A stretch of 64,000 bases of DNA from Shewanella salipaludis. GTDB taxonomy: Bacteria > Pseudomonadota > Gammaproteobacteria > Enterobacterales > Shewanellaceae. The stretch lies in the NCBI RefSeq assembly GCF_012911865.1, contig NZ_JAAXYH010000015.1, positions 37,049 through 101,048 of the forward strand. The letters run 5' to 3'. The notes beneath the pieces were generated by a model. That model was not told the DNA's origin and searched no databases. It worked only from the letters and a program-made list of their open reading frames with translations. A program made the position numbers and the translations under genes. Positions 8,924 through 19,017 of this stretch are shown in pieces (the first letter of the stretch is position 1; each line of letters opens with the position of its first letter).

Positions 8924-10171
8924 CGCTGCAACCAAGGCAAATTGCTTGTCCAGGGCGCCACGATTGTGGCTCACGACTTCCATGGCGGCCCGACTCGCCT
9001 GCTTCAGCGCACCGGGTTCGGCAAAATAAGCCTGCAATGCCTGCCCCAGTTCCTCCCCTGAGTCCACCAGCCTGAGGGCGCCGGCTGCATGCAAGAGACA
9101 GGTGATCTCGGCGAAGTCCCAATGGTTGGGGCCCATCAACACCGCCAGTCCCATGGCGGCCGGTTCCAGCGGATTATGGCCGCCGTTGGCTATCAGGGTA
9201 CCGCCGACGAAGGCCTGATCCGCCGCGCCGTACAGGCTAAGCAACTCCCCCATGGTGTCGCCGAGCAACACCTGAGTCCCGGCGGTCATCTGCTGCCGAC
9301 TGCGGCGGGTCAGTTCCAGGCCCATTTGCCGTATCTTCTCGGCGGCGGCCTCGAATTGCTCCGGATGACGCGGCACCAAGATCAGCAGGGCTTCCGGCCA
9401 GACTGACAACAAGTGTTTATGGGCGCTCAATACCGCCTCGAACTCCCCCGGATGAACACTGCCGGCGACCCACACGGGCGCAGTTTGCCGGCCCCAGCTC
9501 TGTCGCCAGGCGAGTGCCCGGGCGCGTTGTTCCTCGGGGATCTGAATATCGAATTTAACGCTGCCACAGACATGCAGCTTGCCGGCCGCCACGCCGAGCG
9601 CCTCGAAACGCTCCGCCTCGGCCCGGGTCTGCACCGCCAGCAGATCCAGTGTCTGCAACATGGGGCAGTTCAAACCCGGCCAACTTTGATACCTGCGTGC
9701 CGACTTGGCGGACAAGCGGCCATTGGCCAACATCAACTTGACCCCGGCCTTAGCGGCATGATGCAACAGATTCGGCCACAGCTCGGTTTCCATTATGATG
9801 CAATGCTTTGGCTGCAACTGCGTCAGGAATCGCCTGACACTCATGGGGAAATCCAGCGGCAGATAGCAATGCTGCACTGCATCGCCAAAGGCCTTGAGCA
9901 CCTCCGCCGAGCCCGTCGGACTTGTGGTGGTGACTGTGATATGCAGCCCGGGATAAGCTGCCTGAATGCGGCGGATCAGGGGGATCGCCGCCAGGGTTTC
10001 CCCCATGGACACAGAATGCACCAGCAAGTCTGTCTTCTCGAGCCTATGGCAGCCGAAACGCTCCCCCCAGCGGCCACGATAGTCGGCACTCTTGAGGGCA
10101 CGAAACGCCAGGTACAGGACAATCAGGGGCGACAGAAGATAGAGAAGCGCCGAATAAAGGATACGATGCAT
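8912..10171 (-). CDS. waaA: Kdo transferase
   Basis: Transfers Kdo from CMP-Kdo to the lipid IVA precursor at the inner membrane. The 419-residue protein has an N-terminal membrane anchor (LLYLLSPLIVLYLAF), then HSVSMGETLAAIPLI with the catalytic Glu, TTTSPTGSAEV, and the donor-site motif GGHNPLEPAAMGLAV near residue 315. These are all hallmarks of WaaA/KdtA (GT30). Whether it adds one or two Kdo cannot be told from sequence, but the neighbouring Kdo kinase gene favours monofunctional activity. Confidence 0.97.
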   Translation of the reverse strand: MHRILYSALLYLLSPLIVLYLAFRALKSADYRGRWGERFGCHRLEKTDLLVHSVSMGETLAAIPLIRRIQAAYPGLHITVTTTSPTGSAEVLKAFGDAVQHCYLPLDFPMSVRRFLTQLQPKHCIIMETELWPNLLHHAAKAGVKLMLANGRLSAKSARRYQSWPGLNCPMLQTLDLLAVQTRAEAERFEALGVAAGKLHVCGSVKFDIQIPEEQRARALAWRQSWGRQTAPVWVAGSVHPGEFEAVLSAHKHLLSVWPEALLILVPRHPEQFEAAAEKIRQMGLELTRRSRQQMTAGTQVLLGDTMGELLSLYGAADQAFVGGTLIANGGHNPLEPAAMGLAVLMGPNHWDFAEITCLLHAAGALRLVDSGEELGQALQAYFAEPGALKQASRAAMEVVSHNRGALDKQFALVAALIG

Positions 10172-10299
10172 GGGATGGGCTGCTTAATTGGGTTTTGCCT
10201 GATGAATGGCCACAATGCTAACATAACCGCCAAATTAGGGATAATGTGCCGGCAACGACGGTAAATCCCCCGTCCCGCCGACACCTCAGTGGAAACAAG

Positions 10300-10938
10300 A
10301 TGAAAACCCGTGACAAGATAATCCATGCCAGCCTGGAGCTCTTCAACGAGCACGGCGAGCGCAGCATCACCACAAATCACATAGCCGCTCATTTAGGCAT
10401 AAGTCCGGGTAACCTCTATTATCACTTCCGTAATAAAGAAGACATAATCCGCTCCATTTTCAGCTTGTATGAGAGTCACTTGGAGTCTGGGTTCCAGCCC
10501 TATGAAGACGGGCCAGTGGATGTCGAATTGCTGATAGGCTATTTCGACGCCATGTTCTATACCCTATGGCAATTCCGCTTCATGTACGCCAATCTGGCCG
10601 ACATTCTCGCCAGGGATGAAGTGCTCAAACAGAGATACCTCAAGGCGCAGCAACAAGTGTTGAGCCGTTCCAGCCATGTGCTGCATAAGCTGAAACAGGA
10701 TGGCTTCCTGAATGTGGACGAGGACAAGATCACCCCTCTGGCCGATACCATAAAGATGCTGGTCAGCTTCTGGATAGGCTATCAGCTGACCCAGTCCAGC
10801 ACGTCCAGCATCACCAAGGCCACCTTGTATGAAGGCGTGTTGAGGGTGCTGATGATCTTCAAGGCCTATGCGACCCCGACCTCGGTCGATACTTTCAGCC
10901 GCCTGGAACAACATTATCTCGCCCTCGCCGACCAATGA
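10300..10938 (+). CDS. TetR/AcrR family transcriptional regulator
   Basis: A 212-residue regulator. The N-terminal DNA-binding domain (residues 1-50) reads KIIHASLELFNEHG, TTNHIAAHLGIS and GNLYYHFRNKEDII, the classic TetR helix-turn-helix. The remaining ~160 residues form an all-helical ligand/dimer domain with no recognised ligand signature. The start was set at MKTRDKII, preceded by GGAAAC, rather than 18 codons earlier where no homology is expected. It is divergent from waaA and lies ahead of kbl-tdh on the same strand, 289 bases away; whether it controls either is unknown. Confidence 0.92.
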   Translation: MKTRDKIIHASLELFNEHGERSITTNHIAAHLGISPGNLYYHFRNKEDIIRSIFSLYESHLESGFQPYEDGPVDVELLIGYFDAMFYTLWQFRFMYANLADILARDEVLKQRYLKAQQQVLSRSSHVLHKLKQDGFLNVDEDKITPLADTIKMLVSFWIGYQLTQSSTSSITKATLYEGVLRVLMIFKAYATPTSVDTFSRLEQHYLALADQ

Positions 10939-11227
10939 GCCCAGTGCGGATGCCACCCGGCATCCGGGCTTACAAAACCGTCAATAGCTTCTACAATCAG
11001 ACTAGCCATGAGACGCAGCAACGGCGCTTTTCCCAGGTATTTGAGTGAGTGCGCCGCGTCGAATCGGGTTCGGCATAGATTAGTTTTTTAGATGCGAAAA
11101 TCCCATTAGCCCTAGCCTGAATTATCCGGCCTGCGCCCTTGAAAAAAAGGCTGTAGGGCGATTGGGTTTAAGGTTAGAATGCCGCCACTCCCAAAACCAG
11201 AATAAAGTTTAACTAAGGAGATTCACG

Positions 11228-12421
11228 TTGGCCTCAACCTCATTCTACGACCAAATCAATCAACAGCTTGCCGAAGTCAAAGCGGAAGGCTTATACAAGA
11301 GCGAGCGAGTGATAGTTTCTCCTCAGCAGACTGCAATCCGGGTAAATGACAAGGAAGTAATCAACTTCTGCGCCAATAACTACCTGGGGTTGGCAAACCA
11401 CCCTGAGCTGATCAAAGCGGCCCAGCAGGGCCTGGCGGATCATGGTTTCGGTATGGCATCGGTACGCTTCATCTGCGGCACCCAGGACATACACAAACAA
11501 CTCGAGGCCAGCCTGAGCGAATTCCTCGGCATGGAAGACACCATACTCTATTCTTCTTGCTTCGATGCCAATGCCGGCTTATTCGAGACCCTGCTCGACG
11601 GCGAAGACGCCATCATCTCGGACGCCTTGAACCATGCCTCCATCATAGATGGTGTACGCCTCTGTAAAGCCAAGCGTTTCCGCTACGCCAACAACGACTT
11701 GGCCGATCTCGAAACTCAGCTGATCGCCGCCAAGGCCGCCAACGCACGCAACATACTGATCGCCACCGACGGGGTATTCTCCATGGATGGGGTGATCGCC
11801 AACCTCAAGGGCATCTGCGATCTCGCGGACAAATACGGCGCCCTGGTGATGGTCGACGATTCCCACGCAGTCGGCTTCATAGGCCAGAATGGCCGCGGCA
11901 CCCATGAGTATTGCGACGTCATGGGCAGAGTCGACATCATCACAGGCACCCTGGGCAAGGCACTGGGTGGCGCCTCGGGTGGTTTCACCGCGGCGAAGAA
12001 AGAAGTGGTCGACTGGTTGCGCCAGCGCTCACGCCCTTACCTGTTTTCCAACTCCCTGGCCCCTTCCATAGTCACGGCCTCTATCCATGTGCTGGAGATG
12101 CTGAAATCCGGCCAGGCGCTGCGGGAAGCGGTATGGGAAAACAGTCGTTATTTCCGCGAGCAGATGTCGGCGGCCGGTTTCACCCTGGGCGGCGCGGATC
12201 ACGCCATCATCCCTGTGATGATAGGCGATGCCAAGCTGGCCGGTGATTTCGCCAATCGCCTGCTGGAAGAGAATATCTATGTGATAGGTTTCTCCTTCCC
12301 TGTGGTCCCCAAGGGCCAGGCACGCATCCGTACCCAAATGTCGGCGGCACACAGCCGTGACCAGTTAGATAAAGCAATCTCTGCCTTTACCCGCATAGGC
12401 AAAGACATGGGCATTATTTAG
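11228..12421 (+). CDS. kbl: 2-amino-3-ketobutyrate CoA ligase (glycine C-acetyltransferase)
   Basis: A PLP enzyme that cleaves 2-amino-3-ketobutyrate with CoA to glycine and acetyl-CoA, the second step of threonine degradation. [16 protein letters not shown] is the N-terminal family signature, [10 protein letters not shown] holds the PLP-ring Asp-His, and [13 protein letters not shown] contains the Schiff-base lysine near residue 244. Length (397) is standard. Translation starts at TTG, supported by AAGGAG seven bases upstream and the normal N-terminus that follows. It lies 10 bases before tdh, forming the kbl-tdh operon. The 289 bases upstream hold no promoter I can place with confidence. 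Confidence 0.98.
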   Translation: MASTSFYDQINQQLAEVKAEGLYKSERVIVSPQQTAIRVNDKEVINFCANNYLGLANHPELIKAAQQGLADHGFGMASVRFICGTQDIHKQLEASLSEFLGMEDTILYSSCFDANAGLFETLLDGEDAIISDALNHASIIDGVRLCKAKRFRYANNDLADLETQLIAAKAANARNILIATDGVFSMDGVIANLKGICDLADKYGALVMVDDSHAVGFIGQNGRGTHEYCDVMGRVDIITGTLGKALGGASGGFTAAKKEVVDWLRQRSRPYLFSNSLAPSIVTASIHVLEMLKSGQALREAVWENSRYFREQMSAAGFTLGGADHAIIPVMIGDAKLAGDFANRLLEENIYVIGFSFPVVPKGQARIRTQMSAAHSRDQLDKAISAFTRIGKDMGII

Positions 12422-12431
12422 GACACACAAG

Positions 12432-13457
12432 ATGAAAGCTCTCAGTAAGTTAAAAGCCGAAGAAGGCATTTGGATGGTCGATGCGCCCAAGCCGGAAATG
12501 GGTCACAACGATCTGCTGATCAAGATTAAGAAGACCGCCATCTGCGGCACCGACGTGCATATCTACAACTGGGATCAGTGGTCACAGAACACTATCCCAG
12601 TCCCCATGGTCGTGGGTCATGAATATGTCGGCGAAGTGGTCGGCATAGGCCAGGAAGTGCGTGGTTTCACCATAGGCGACCGCGTATCGGGTGAGGGCCA
12701 CATCACCTGTGGCCATTGCCGCAACTGCCGTGGAGGCCGCACCCATCTATGCCGCAACACCTCGGGTGTCGGCGTAAACCGCGATGGCGCCTTCGCCGAA
12801 TACTTGGTGATCCCGGCGTTCAACGCCTTCAAGATCCCGGATGATATCAGCGACGAGCTGGCCTCCATCTTCGACCCCTTCGGTAATGCAGTGCATACCG
12901 CCCTGTCGTTCGACTTGGTGGGTGAAGACGTGCTGATCACGGGTGCAGGTCCCATAGGCATAATGGCGGCGGCCGTGTGTCGTCATGTCGGTGCCCGTCA
13001 CGTGGTGATCACGGATGTGAACGAATACCGCCTGGAGCTGGCCCGCAAGATGGGGGCTACCCGAGCCGTCAATGTGGCCAAGGAGAACCTCAAGGAGGTG
13101 ATGCAGGAACTCGGCATGACCGAAGGCTTCGACGTTGGCCTGGAAATGTCCGGCGTACCGGCCGCCTTCCACTCTATGCTGGATACCATGACCCACGGCG
13201 GCAAGATCGCCATGCTGGGGATCCCTGGCGGCGAGATGGCGATCGACTGGAGCAAGGTGATCTTCAAGGGACTGGTCATCAAGGGGATTTATGGCCGCGA
13301 GATGTTTGAGACCTGGTACAAGATGGCGAGCCTCATCCAATCGGGTCTGGACCTCTCCCCCATAATCACACATCACTTCAGTGTCGACGACTTCCAGCAA
13401 GGCTTCGATGCCATGCGCTCGGGACAATCGGGCAAGGTCATACTCAGCTGGGACTAA
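12432..13457 (+). CDS. tdh: L-threonine 3-dehydrogenase
   Basis: Oxidises L-threonine to 2-amino-3-ketobutyrate with NAD+, feeding Kbl. It is a 341-residue zinc medium-chain dehydrogenase: [10 protein letters not shown] gives catalytic Cys38, GHEYVGEV the zinc-binding His-Glu, and [10 protein letters not shown] plus a later Cys (about residues 93-107) the structural zinc lobe. [12 protein letters not shown] is the NAD-binding Rossmann turn. Downstream is a hairpin that probably ends the kbl-tdh transcript. Confidence 0.98.
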   Translation: MKALSKLKAEEGIWMVDAPKPEMGHNDLLIKIKKTAICGTDVHIYNWDQWSQNTIPVPMVVGHEYVGEVVGIGQEVRGFTIGDRVSGEGHITCGHCRNCRGGRTHLCRNTSGVGVNRDGAFAEYLVIPAFNAFKIPDDISDELASIFDPFGNAVHTALSFDLVGEDVLITGAGPIGIMAAAVCRHVGARHVVITDVNEYRLELARKMGATRAVNVAKENLKEVMQELGMTEGFDVGLEMSGVPAAFHSMLDTMTHGGKIAMLGIPGGEMAIDWSKVIFKGLVIKGIYGREMFETWYKMASLIQSGLDLSPIITHHFSVDDFQQGFDAMRSGQSGKVILSWD

Positions 13458-13487
13458 GCCAGCTTCTGTTACCCTAAAGCAAATCCT

Positions 13488-13515
13488 CAAGGGGCTGTAC
13501 ACTCACAGCCCCTTG
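13488..13515 (+). terminator. Hairpin after tdh, probable terminator
   Basis: An 11-bp perfect stem (CAAGGGGCTGT with its complement) closes a 6-base loop, 30 bases after the tdh stop and before glpE. The following T tract is poor (TTG then CACAC), so termination may be partial and some readthrough into glpE-glpG is possible. Confidence 0.55.
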
Positions 13516-13554
13516 TTGCACACTAACCCTATCGAATTTGTCATAGGTTTTATT

Positions 13555-13863
13555 ATGTCCGCCTTCACACACCTGAGCATCAATCAGCTCATCCAGATGC
13601 ATGAGTCCCAGCCTGAGCTGCAAATAGTCGATATCCGCGATCCCGCCAGCTTCGAGGCCGGTCATATTCAGGGGGCGACGCACCTGAACAATGAAAATCT
13701 GGCGCATTTCATCGCCGATGCGGATATGGATAAGCCCCTGGTGGTGGTCTGCTATCACGGCATGAGCAGCCAGAATGCCGCCCAATATCTGCATGAACAA
13801 GGCTTCGATCAGGTTTACAGCCTGGATGGCGGCTACAGCGCCTGGCATGAGGCCCATGCATGA
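13555..13863 (+). CDS. glpE: Thiosulfate sulfurtransferase (rhodanese), GlpE
   Basis: A 102-residue single-domain rhodanese. [13 protein letters not shown] is the rhodanese N-terminal signature and CYHGMSS holds the active-site Cys66 in a six-residue loop, the pattern of GlpE. The start at MSAFTHLSI gives the normal family length. Its stop overlaps the glpG start by 4 bases (ATGA), preserving the glpE-glpG pair of enteric bacteria, although glpD and glpR are not present here. Confidence 0.95.
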   Translation: MSAFTHLSINQLIQMHESQPELQIVDIRDPASFEAGHIQGATHLNNENLAHFIADADMDKPLVVVCYHGMSSQNAAQYLHEQGFDQVYSLDGGYSAWHEAHA

Positions 13864-14699
13864 CAGAAATAGGCCGACTCCCCAACAGCAGAGCCGCTCA
13901 GGCATTTGTCGATTACCTCAAGGGGTTGGATATCGACTGTCGAGTGGTGCCGTTGGAACGGGGTTTCGCCTTGATGGTCACCCAGGATAGCCAGCTGCAG
14001 CAAGCGCAACAAGAATTTGCCCACTTCATGGCCCACCCTTACGACAACAAATACCTGCAGGCCTCGTGGGACAATGGCGATACCCATACCAAGCTGGATT
14101 ACGGTGCCCCGACCCTGCAGCTCGTCAGCCAATTCATCACGGGCTCGGGTCCTGTCACCCTGGTCATCTTCTGCGCCTGCGTGCTGATCTTTGCCGCCAT
14201 GAATCTGGGCCTGGCCGAAGAGGTATTCAATGCCCTGTCTTTCTTCGGCGCCGTGCCCGAGGCCGATTTTGGCCAGTTCTGGCGCCTGTTCACCCCTAGC
14301 CTGCTGCATTTCTCCGCCATGCATATCATCTTCAACTTGCTCTGGTGGTGGTACCTTGGGGGCAAGATAGAGACCCGGCTCGGCAGCAAACCTTTACTCA
14401 TACTCTTGCTGGTGGCCGGCACCCTGCCCAACCTGGCACAATTCTATGTCGGCGGCCCCTATTTCGGCGGCTTATCCGGCGTCGTCTACGCTCTGGTGGG
14501 TTATACCTGGATCTTGGGTCAGAGGAGGCCAGATGCCGGCATAGGGTTGCCACCCGCCTACATGGGCTTCATGCTGTTGTGGCTGGCACTGGGCTTTACC
14601 GACATATTCGGCCTGGCAATCGCCAATGGCGCCCATATCGCCGGCTTGCTGATCGGCCTGGCTCAAGGCCTGCTGGACAGCAGCAGACGCCCGGCTTGA
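13860..14699 (+). CDS. glpG: Rhomboid intramembrane serine protease GlpG
   Basis: A 279-residue polytopic protease that cuts membrane proteins within or beside their transmembrane helices. A cytoplasmic N-terminal domain (residues 1-80) precedes six helices. [10 protein letters not shown] carries the oxyanion His155 and Asn159, [12 protein letters not shown] the nucleophile Ser206, and [12 protein letters not shown] the catalytic His259. All key residues are intact. It is translationally coupled to glpE and convergent with elbB 27 bases away. Confidence 0.97.
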   Translation: MTEIGRLPNSRAAQAFVDYLKGLDIDCRVVPLERGFALMVTQDSQLQQAQQEFAHFMAHPYDNKYLQASWDNGDTHTKLDYGAPTLQLVSQFITGSGPVTLVIFCACVLIFAAMNLGLAEEVFNALSFFGAVPEADFGQFWRLFTPSLLHFSAMHIIFNLLWWWYLGGKIETRLGSKPLLILLLVAGTLPNLAQFYVGGPYFGGLSGVVYALVGYTWILGQRRPDAGIGLPPAYMGFMLLWLALGFTDIFGLAIANGAHIAGLLIGLAQGLLDSSRRPA

Positions 14700-14726
14700 G
14701 CCGTCTGCTGCCCGGCTGATACCCGG

Positions 14727-15380
14727 CTATGCCATGGCCAACACCTTGGCTACCAGCTTTTCTATCCCTGAATGCGCCTCGGCGATGGAACCCGCCAACA
14801 TATATGCCGGCGTACTCACCACCTTATTGACTTCATCGACCACTATCTCATGCACGTTGGCATTCTGGTGCTCGCCGCCCATCAGGGTAAAGGCCTCGGC
14901 CGTGTCCCTATCCGTGCCTATGGTGCCCTTGGCCCCATGACCGTACAGCAAGGGGATCATCACGGGCGAGATACAGATGAAACCTACGGGTTTCTTGCTC
15001 AACACGAACTCGCTGATGAAGGCGGCAACATCCGGGTTGATGCTGCATTCACTGCCATTGGTGGCGAAGTTGCATAGGTTCTTCGCCGCACCGAAGCCAC
15101 CCGGGAGGATCAAGGCATCGAATTGAGTCACATCCAGGCTATTACAATCCTTAATCTCACCCCTGGCTATGCGTGCGGATTCCACCAGCACATTTCTCAC
15201 GGCGCCTGACTCCACCTGTCCCGTAAGGTGATTAACCACATGCAGCTGCTCCATGTCGGGAGCAAAACACTGGTAATCCGCACCCGCCTTGGACAGAGAC
15301 AGCAGGGTCAATACTGACTCATGGATCTCTGAGCCGTCGAATACGCCACATCCACTGAGAAGAACTGCGATGTTTGTCAT
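14727..15380 (-). CDS. elbB: ElbB/GlxI-type DJ-1/PfpI-like protein
   Basis: A 217-residue class I glutamine-amidotransferase-like protein of the isoprenoid-biosynthesis-associated ElbB family. VLLSGCGVFDGSEIHE is the N-terminal family signature, DALILPGGFGAAKNLC the nucleophile-elbow side and PVGFICISPVMIP the Cys-containing strand. Weak glyoxalase activity has been described for the E. coli homologue; the physiological role is unclear. A GAGGG box precedes the ATG. It is divergent from polA across a 386-base AT-rich region. Confidence 0.93.
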   Translation of the reverse strand: MTNIAVLLSGCGVFDGSEIHESVLTLLSLSKAGADYQCFAPDMEQLHVVNHLTGQVESGAVRNVLVESARIARGEIKDCNSLDVTQFDALILPGGFGAAKNLCNFATNGSECSINPDVAAFISEFVLSKKPVGFICISPVMIPLLYGHGAKGTIGTDRDTAEAFTLMGGEHQNANVHEIVVDEVNKVVSTPAYMLAGSIAEAHSGIEKLVAKVLAMA

Positions 15381-15766
15381 TAAAAATTCCCTCTTATGCC
15401 ATTAAGGTTTAACAAATGGGTTACAAATGTGTTGATCTGATTAAAATTCATGCTAAGTTAGTCCCTCGAATCTAGCAAGTGCTGCAAAATAAGCCAGGAT
15501 TTATCCTCTTTAGTACCAAGGAAGAAAAAAATCCACATACAAGGAAGATATTTATAAATCAATGACTCATCACACAAAATAAAAAAAACAATTATAAATC
15601 AACGTTATAAATTTGGTTTTACCTGTCGTAAATAAAACCCTCATTCTTTGTTGACTTTTTCACTCACAGACTTATCCACAGGCTGGGAGCTATTTTGCCG
15701 TGGCCGAAACCCAACGTCTGTGGCATGCTAGCCCACCTCAGACCAATGCAAAACGAATACTGACTT
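15381..15766 (+). promoter_or_regulatory. AT-rich elbB-polA intergenic region with DnaA box and polA promoter candidate
   Basis: This non-coding region is clearly richer in A/T than its flanks. TTGACT (15651-15656) and TATCCA (15673-15678), 16 bases apart, form a candidate polA promoter. A perfect DnaA 9-mer, TTATCCACA, lies at 15672-15680, overlapping the -10. Upstream, the 11-mer TTATAAATCAA occurs at 15552-15562 and again at 15592-15602, exactly 40 bases apart. I see no open reading frame of useful length and no RNA-gene signature here. Confidence 0.55.
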
Positions 15767-18529
15767 ATGCCGACAATTGCCAATAACCCACTCGTGCTGG
15801 TGGACGGTTCTTCTTATCTCTACCGTGCCTATTATGCGCCACCTCACCTGACAAATTCGAAGGGCGAAGCCACTGGGGCAGTCTATGGCGTGGTCAACAT
15901 GCTCCGCAGCCTGCTCAACCGTTATCACCCTAGTCATATCGCAGTGGTATTCGATGCCAAGGGCAAGACCTTTCGCAACGACATGTACAGTGAATATAAG
16001 GCACATCGCCCCGCCATGCCCGACGATCTGCGTTCGCAAATCGAGCCATTGCATCGCATCATCAAGGCGCTGGGATTACCCCTGGTATGCGTTCCCGGCG
16101 TCGAAGCCGACGATGTCATAGGCACCCTGGCCCGCAGTGCCAGCGCCGAGGGACGGGCGACCCTGATCAGCACGGGCGACAAGGACATGGCGCAGCTCGT
16201 CGATACCAATGTCACACTGATCAATACCATGACAGATACCATAATGGGGCCCGAGGAAGTACAAACCAAGTTCGGTGTCGGACCGGATCTCATCATAGAT
16301 CTGTTGGCGCTGATGGGGGATAAGGCAGACAATATCCCGGGGCTTCCCGGTGTGGGCGAGAAAACCGCACTGGCCATGCTCAATGGTGCAGGCAGTGTCA
16401 GTAAGTTGTTGGCCGAGCCGGACAAGGTGGCCGAGATGGGTTTCAGGGGCGCCAAGACAATGCCCACAAAAATCAAAGACAACGCCGAGATGCTCAAGTT
16501 GTCCTATGAGCTTGCGACCATAAAGACGGATGTCGAACTCGAACTGGATTGGCATGAGTTAACAGTGCAGCCGGCGGACAGGGATGAGCTGATCAAGTCC
16601 TATGGTGAGATGGAGTTCAAGCGTTGGTTAGCCGAAGTGCTGGACAACAAGGCGGACACCAAGACCCAGGCAGCAGACGCTGCCACGGCGGAAAGCCCAA
16701 CCCCTACTGTCGCCATAGACACTCAGTACGACACCCTGCTGACGGAAGAAGAGCTGGATGCCTGGTTGGCCAAATTGCAGCAGGCCGAGCTGGTCGCCGT
16801 CGACACAGAAACCACCAGCCTGAATTACATGGAGGCCGAACTGGTCGGCTTGTCTTTTGCCATCGAAGCAGGCAAAGCCGCCTATCTGCCTTTGGGTCAT
16901 GATTATCCCGATGCTCCGGCACAACTGGACAGGAGCCTGGCGCTGGAAAAATTACGCCCCTTCCTGGAAAATCCCGGGATGAAGAAAGTCGGCCAAAACA
17001 TCAAGTACGACATGAGCATACTGGCCAACGCCGGGATAGCACTGCAAGGCGTAGCGTTCGATACCATGTTGGAATCTTATGTGTTCAATTCGGTCGCCTC
17101 GCGCCACGATATGGATGGCCTGGCACTCAAGTACCTGGGTCATAAGAACATCGGCTTCGAAGACATTGCCGGCAAGGGGGCCAAACAACTGACCTTCAAC
17201 CAGATCCCACTGGAGACGGCGGCGCCTTATGCGGCCGAAGATGCGGACATCACCCTGAGGCTGCATCAGCACCTATGGCCGCGGCTGGCAAAAGAGCCGG
17301 AACTGGCCTACGTTTTCAGCGAACTCGAGCTGCCACTGGTCAGCATACTGTCCGACATAGAAAGACGCGGCGTATTGATCGACAGCATGTTGCTCGGACA
17401 ACAGAGCGGCGAGTTGGCGCGCAAGATAGATGAGCTGGAACAAAAAGCCTACGAGATAGCCGGCGAGAGCTTCAACTTAGGCTCACCCAAACAGTTGCAG
17501 GCACTGTTTTTCGACAAGCTGGGTTATCCCGTGCTCAAGAAGACCCCTAAGGGGGCACCCTCGACGGCGGAAGAGGTGCTGGTCGAGCTGGCGCTGGACT
17601 ATCCCTTGCCCAAGATCATTCTCGAGCACCGCAGCCTGTCGAAGCTCAAGAGTACTTATACAGATAAACTGCCACTGATGGTCAATGCCAAGACGGGCCG
17701 GGTGCATACCAGCTACCACCAGGCCAATGCCGCCACCGGCCGTTTATCCTCCAGCGATCCCAACCTGCAGAACATTCCCATCCGCACCGAGGAAGGCCGC
17801 CGCATACGTCAGGCCTTCATAGCCCCGGCAGGCAAAGTCATACTCGCCGCGGATTACTCGCAGATTGAGCTGCGCATCATGGCACATCTGTCACAGGATG
17901 CCGGGCTGCTCAGCGCCTTCGCCGCGGGCAAAGACATCCACAGGGCCACGGCCGCGGAAGTCTTCGGGGTAGATTTCGATTCGGTCACCACAGAACAGCG
18001 CCGTCGCGCCAAGGCGGTCAACTTCGGCCTCATCTATGGCATGTCGGCGTTTGGCCTGGCACGCCAGCTCGATATTCCCCGCAACGAAGCCCAGAGCTAT
18101 ATAGATACTTACTTCGCCCGTTATCCTGGGGTGCTCAAGTATATGGAAGAAACCCGGGCGAGCGCCGCCGAATTGGGCTATGTGTCGACCCTGTTCGGTC
18201 GCCGGCTCTACCTCCCCGAGATCCGGGATCGCAATGCCATGCGCCGTCAGGCCGCCGAACGCGCGGCGATCAACGCCCCCATGCAAGGCACGGCCGCCGA
18301 TATCATCAAGAAAGCCATGATCTTGATTGCCGATTGGATATCTCAGGATACCCAGGGCGAGATCGCCATGATAATGCAGGTACACGATGAACTTGTGTTC
18401 GAGGTCGATGCGGACAAGGCCGATGAGATTAAACTCAAAGTGTGCGAACTGATGGCAAGAGCCACCAACTTGGACGTGGAGTTGCTGGCCGAGGCAGGTA
18501 CGGGCAACAATTGGGACGAGGCACACTAG
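15767..18529 (+). CDS. polA: DNA polymerase I
   Basis: A 920-residue repair and Okazaki-fragment polymerase with all three activities apparently intact. The N-terminal 5'-3' exonuclease domain (about 1-290) begins [16 protein letters not shown] and contains [17 protein letters not shown]. The 3'-5' proofreading domain has the metal pair in AVDTETTSL (Asp345/Glu347). In the polymerase domain, [15 protein letters not shown] is motif A (Asp696), [17 protein letters not shown] the O-helix and [10 protein letters not shown] motif C (Asp874). Length is close to the E. coli enzyme. It is followed 238 bases later by spf, the same neighbourhood as in E. coli; that 238-base stretch has a hairpin around 18576-18602 without a T tract. 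Confidence 0.98.
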   Translation: MPTIANNPLVLVDGSSYLYRAYYAPPHLTNSKGEATGAVYGVVNMLRSLLNRYHPSHIAVVFDAKGKTFRNDMYSEYKAHRPAMPDDLRSQIEPLHRIIKALGLPLVCVPGVEADDVIGTLARSASAEGRATLISTGDKDMAQLVDTNVTLINTMTDTIMGPEEVQTKFGVGPDLIIDLLALMGDKADNIPGLPGVGEKTALAMLNGAGSVSKLLAEPDKVAEMGFRGAKTMPTKIKDNAEMLKLSYELATIKTDVELELDWHELTVQPADRDELIKSYGEMEFKRWLAEVLDNKADTKTQAADAATAESPTPTVAIDTQYDTLLTEEELDAWLAKLQQAELVAVDTETTSLNYMEAELVGLSFAIEAGKAAYLPLGHDYPDAPAQLDRSLALEKLRPFLENPGMKKVGQNIKYDMSILANAGIALQGVAFDTMLESYVFNSVASRHDMDGLALKYLGHKNIGFEDIAGKGAKQLTFNQIPLETAAPYAAEDADITLRLHQHLWPRLAKEPELAYVFSELELPLVSILSDIERRGVLIDSMLLGQQSGELARKIDELEQKAYEIAGESFNLGSPKQLQALFFDKLGYPVLKKTPKGAPSTAEEVLVELALDYPLPKIILEHRSLSKLKSTYTDKLPLMVNAKTGRVHTSYHQANAATGRLSSSDPNLQNIPIRTEEGRRIRQAFIAPAGKVILAADYSQIELRIMAHLSQDAGLLSAFAAGKDIHRATAAEVFGVDFDSVTTEQRRRAKAVNFGLIYGMSAFGLARQLDIPRNEAQSYIDTYFARYPGVLKYMEETRASAAELGYVSTLFGRRLYLPEIRDRNAMRRQAAERAAINAPMQGTAADIIKKAMILIADWISQDTQGEIAMIMQVHDELVFEVDADKADEIKLKVCELMARATNLDVELLAEAGTGNNWDEAH

Positions 18530-18731
18530 TTCCCAACCGCACCGGCCAGGACAGTACAAAAACTCGCCAAACAGCCCTCGAGAGATCAGTTTTGAGGGCT
18601 AAGGTACTTAAAAGCGCCATTTCCCATGCAGAATAGGCCCTTAGCTGAAAGTTTTAGATCAAAAGCAGGCGATTTTTGCCGCATCTTTTGAGAGGAAATT
18701 CACACTATTGTCGTTTTTTATGAAAAACAGT

Positions 18732-18760
18732 TTTTCATATTGTGATAAATGGGGTATTAT
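18732..18760 (+). promoter_or_regulatory. Promoter of spf with CRP-like half-site
   Basis: TTTTCA (18732-18737) and TATTAT (18755-18760) are spaced by 17 bases and end 7 bases before the Spot 42 5' end. TGTGAT (18741-18746), a CRP half-site, sits inside the spacer, consistent with the known repression of spf by cAMP-CRP in E. coli. The second CRP half-site is poor. Confidence 0.65.
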
Positions 18761-18767
18761 TCTCGGC

Positions 18768-18873
18768 GTAGGGTACAGAGGTTAAGATGTTCTATCTTTC
18801 AAACCTTTATTTCACTTGATAGTGAGTAAGCCAAATTCTGGCGCCCCAGCAAGTATTTGCTGGGGCTTTTTTT
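18768..18873 (+). ncRNA. spf: Spot 42 small RNA
   Basis: About 106 bases, Hfq-dependent riboregulator of carbon catabolism. The 5' segment GTAGGGTACAGAGG and the following GTTCTATCTTTC are nearly identical to E. coli Spot 42. The 3' end is a GCCCCAGC hairpin followed by seven T residues. It lies between polA and engB, the conserved location. The middle segment has diverged from E. coli, which also shortens the internal SpfP-like frame. Confidence 0.96.
18787..18819 (+). CDS. Ten-codon SpfP-like reading frame inside Spot 42
   Basis: ATG at 18787 follows AGAGGTTAAG, the same ribosome-binding context as in E. coli Spot 42, and encodes MFYLSNLYFT before TGA. E. coli Spot 42 has been reported to encode a 15-residue regulatory peptide SpfP beginning MFYLSDLL. 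The first five residues are the same but the frame here ends after ten. Whether it is translated is unknown; the conservation could also simply reflect RNA-RNA pairing constraints. Confidence 0.35.
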   Translation: MFYLSNLYFT

Positions 18874-19017
18874 ATGCCCAAAATAATTTTTAGAGTAATT
18901 ACTTTAATTGTGCCGGAACTTTAGGTATGCTGTCTGTATTGAGGGTCGTTAGAGCGATTTAGTGACACTTGAGTCTTGTTGAATTTAGCTTCTCCCCAAA
19001 AGAGCTAATTATTTTTT

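Noticed and set aside
18576..18602. Hairpin AGCCCTC/GAGGGCT after polA
   Set aside because: No T tract on either side and a 13-base loop; too weak to call a polA terminator.
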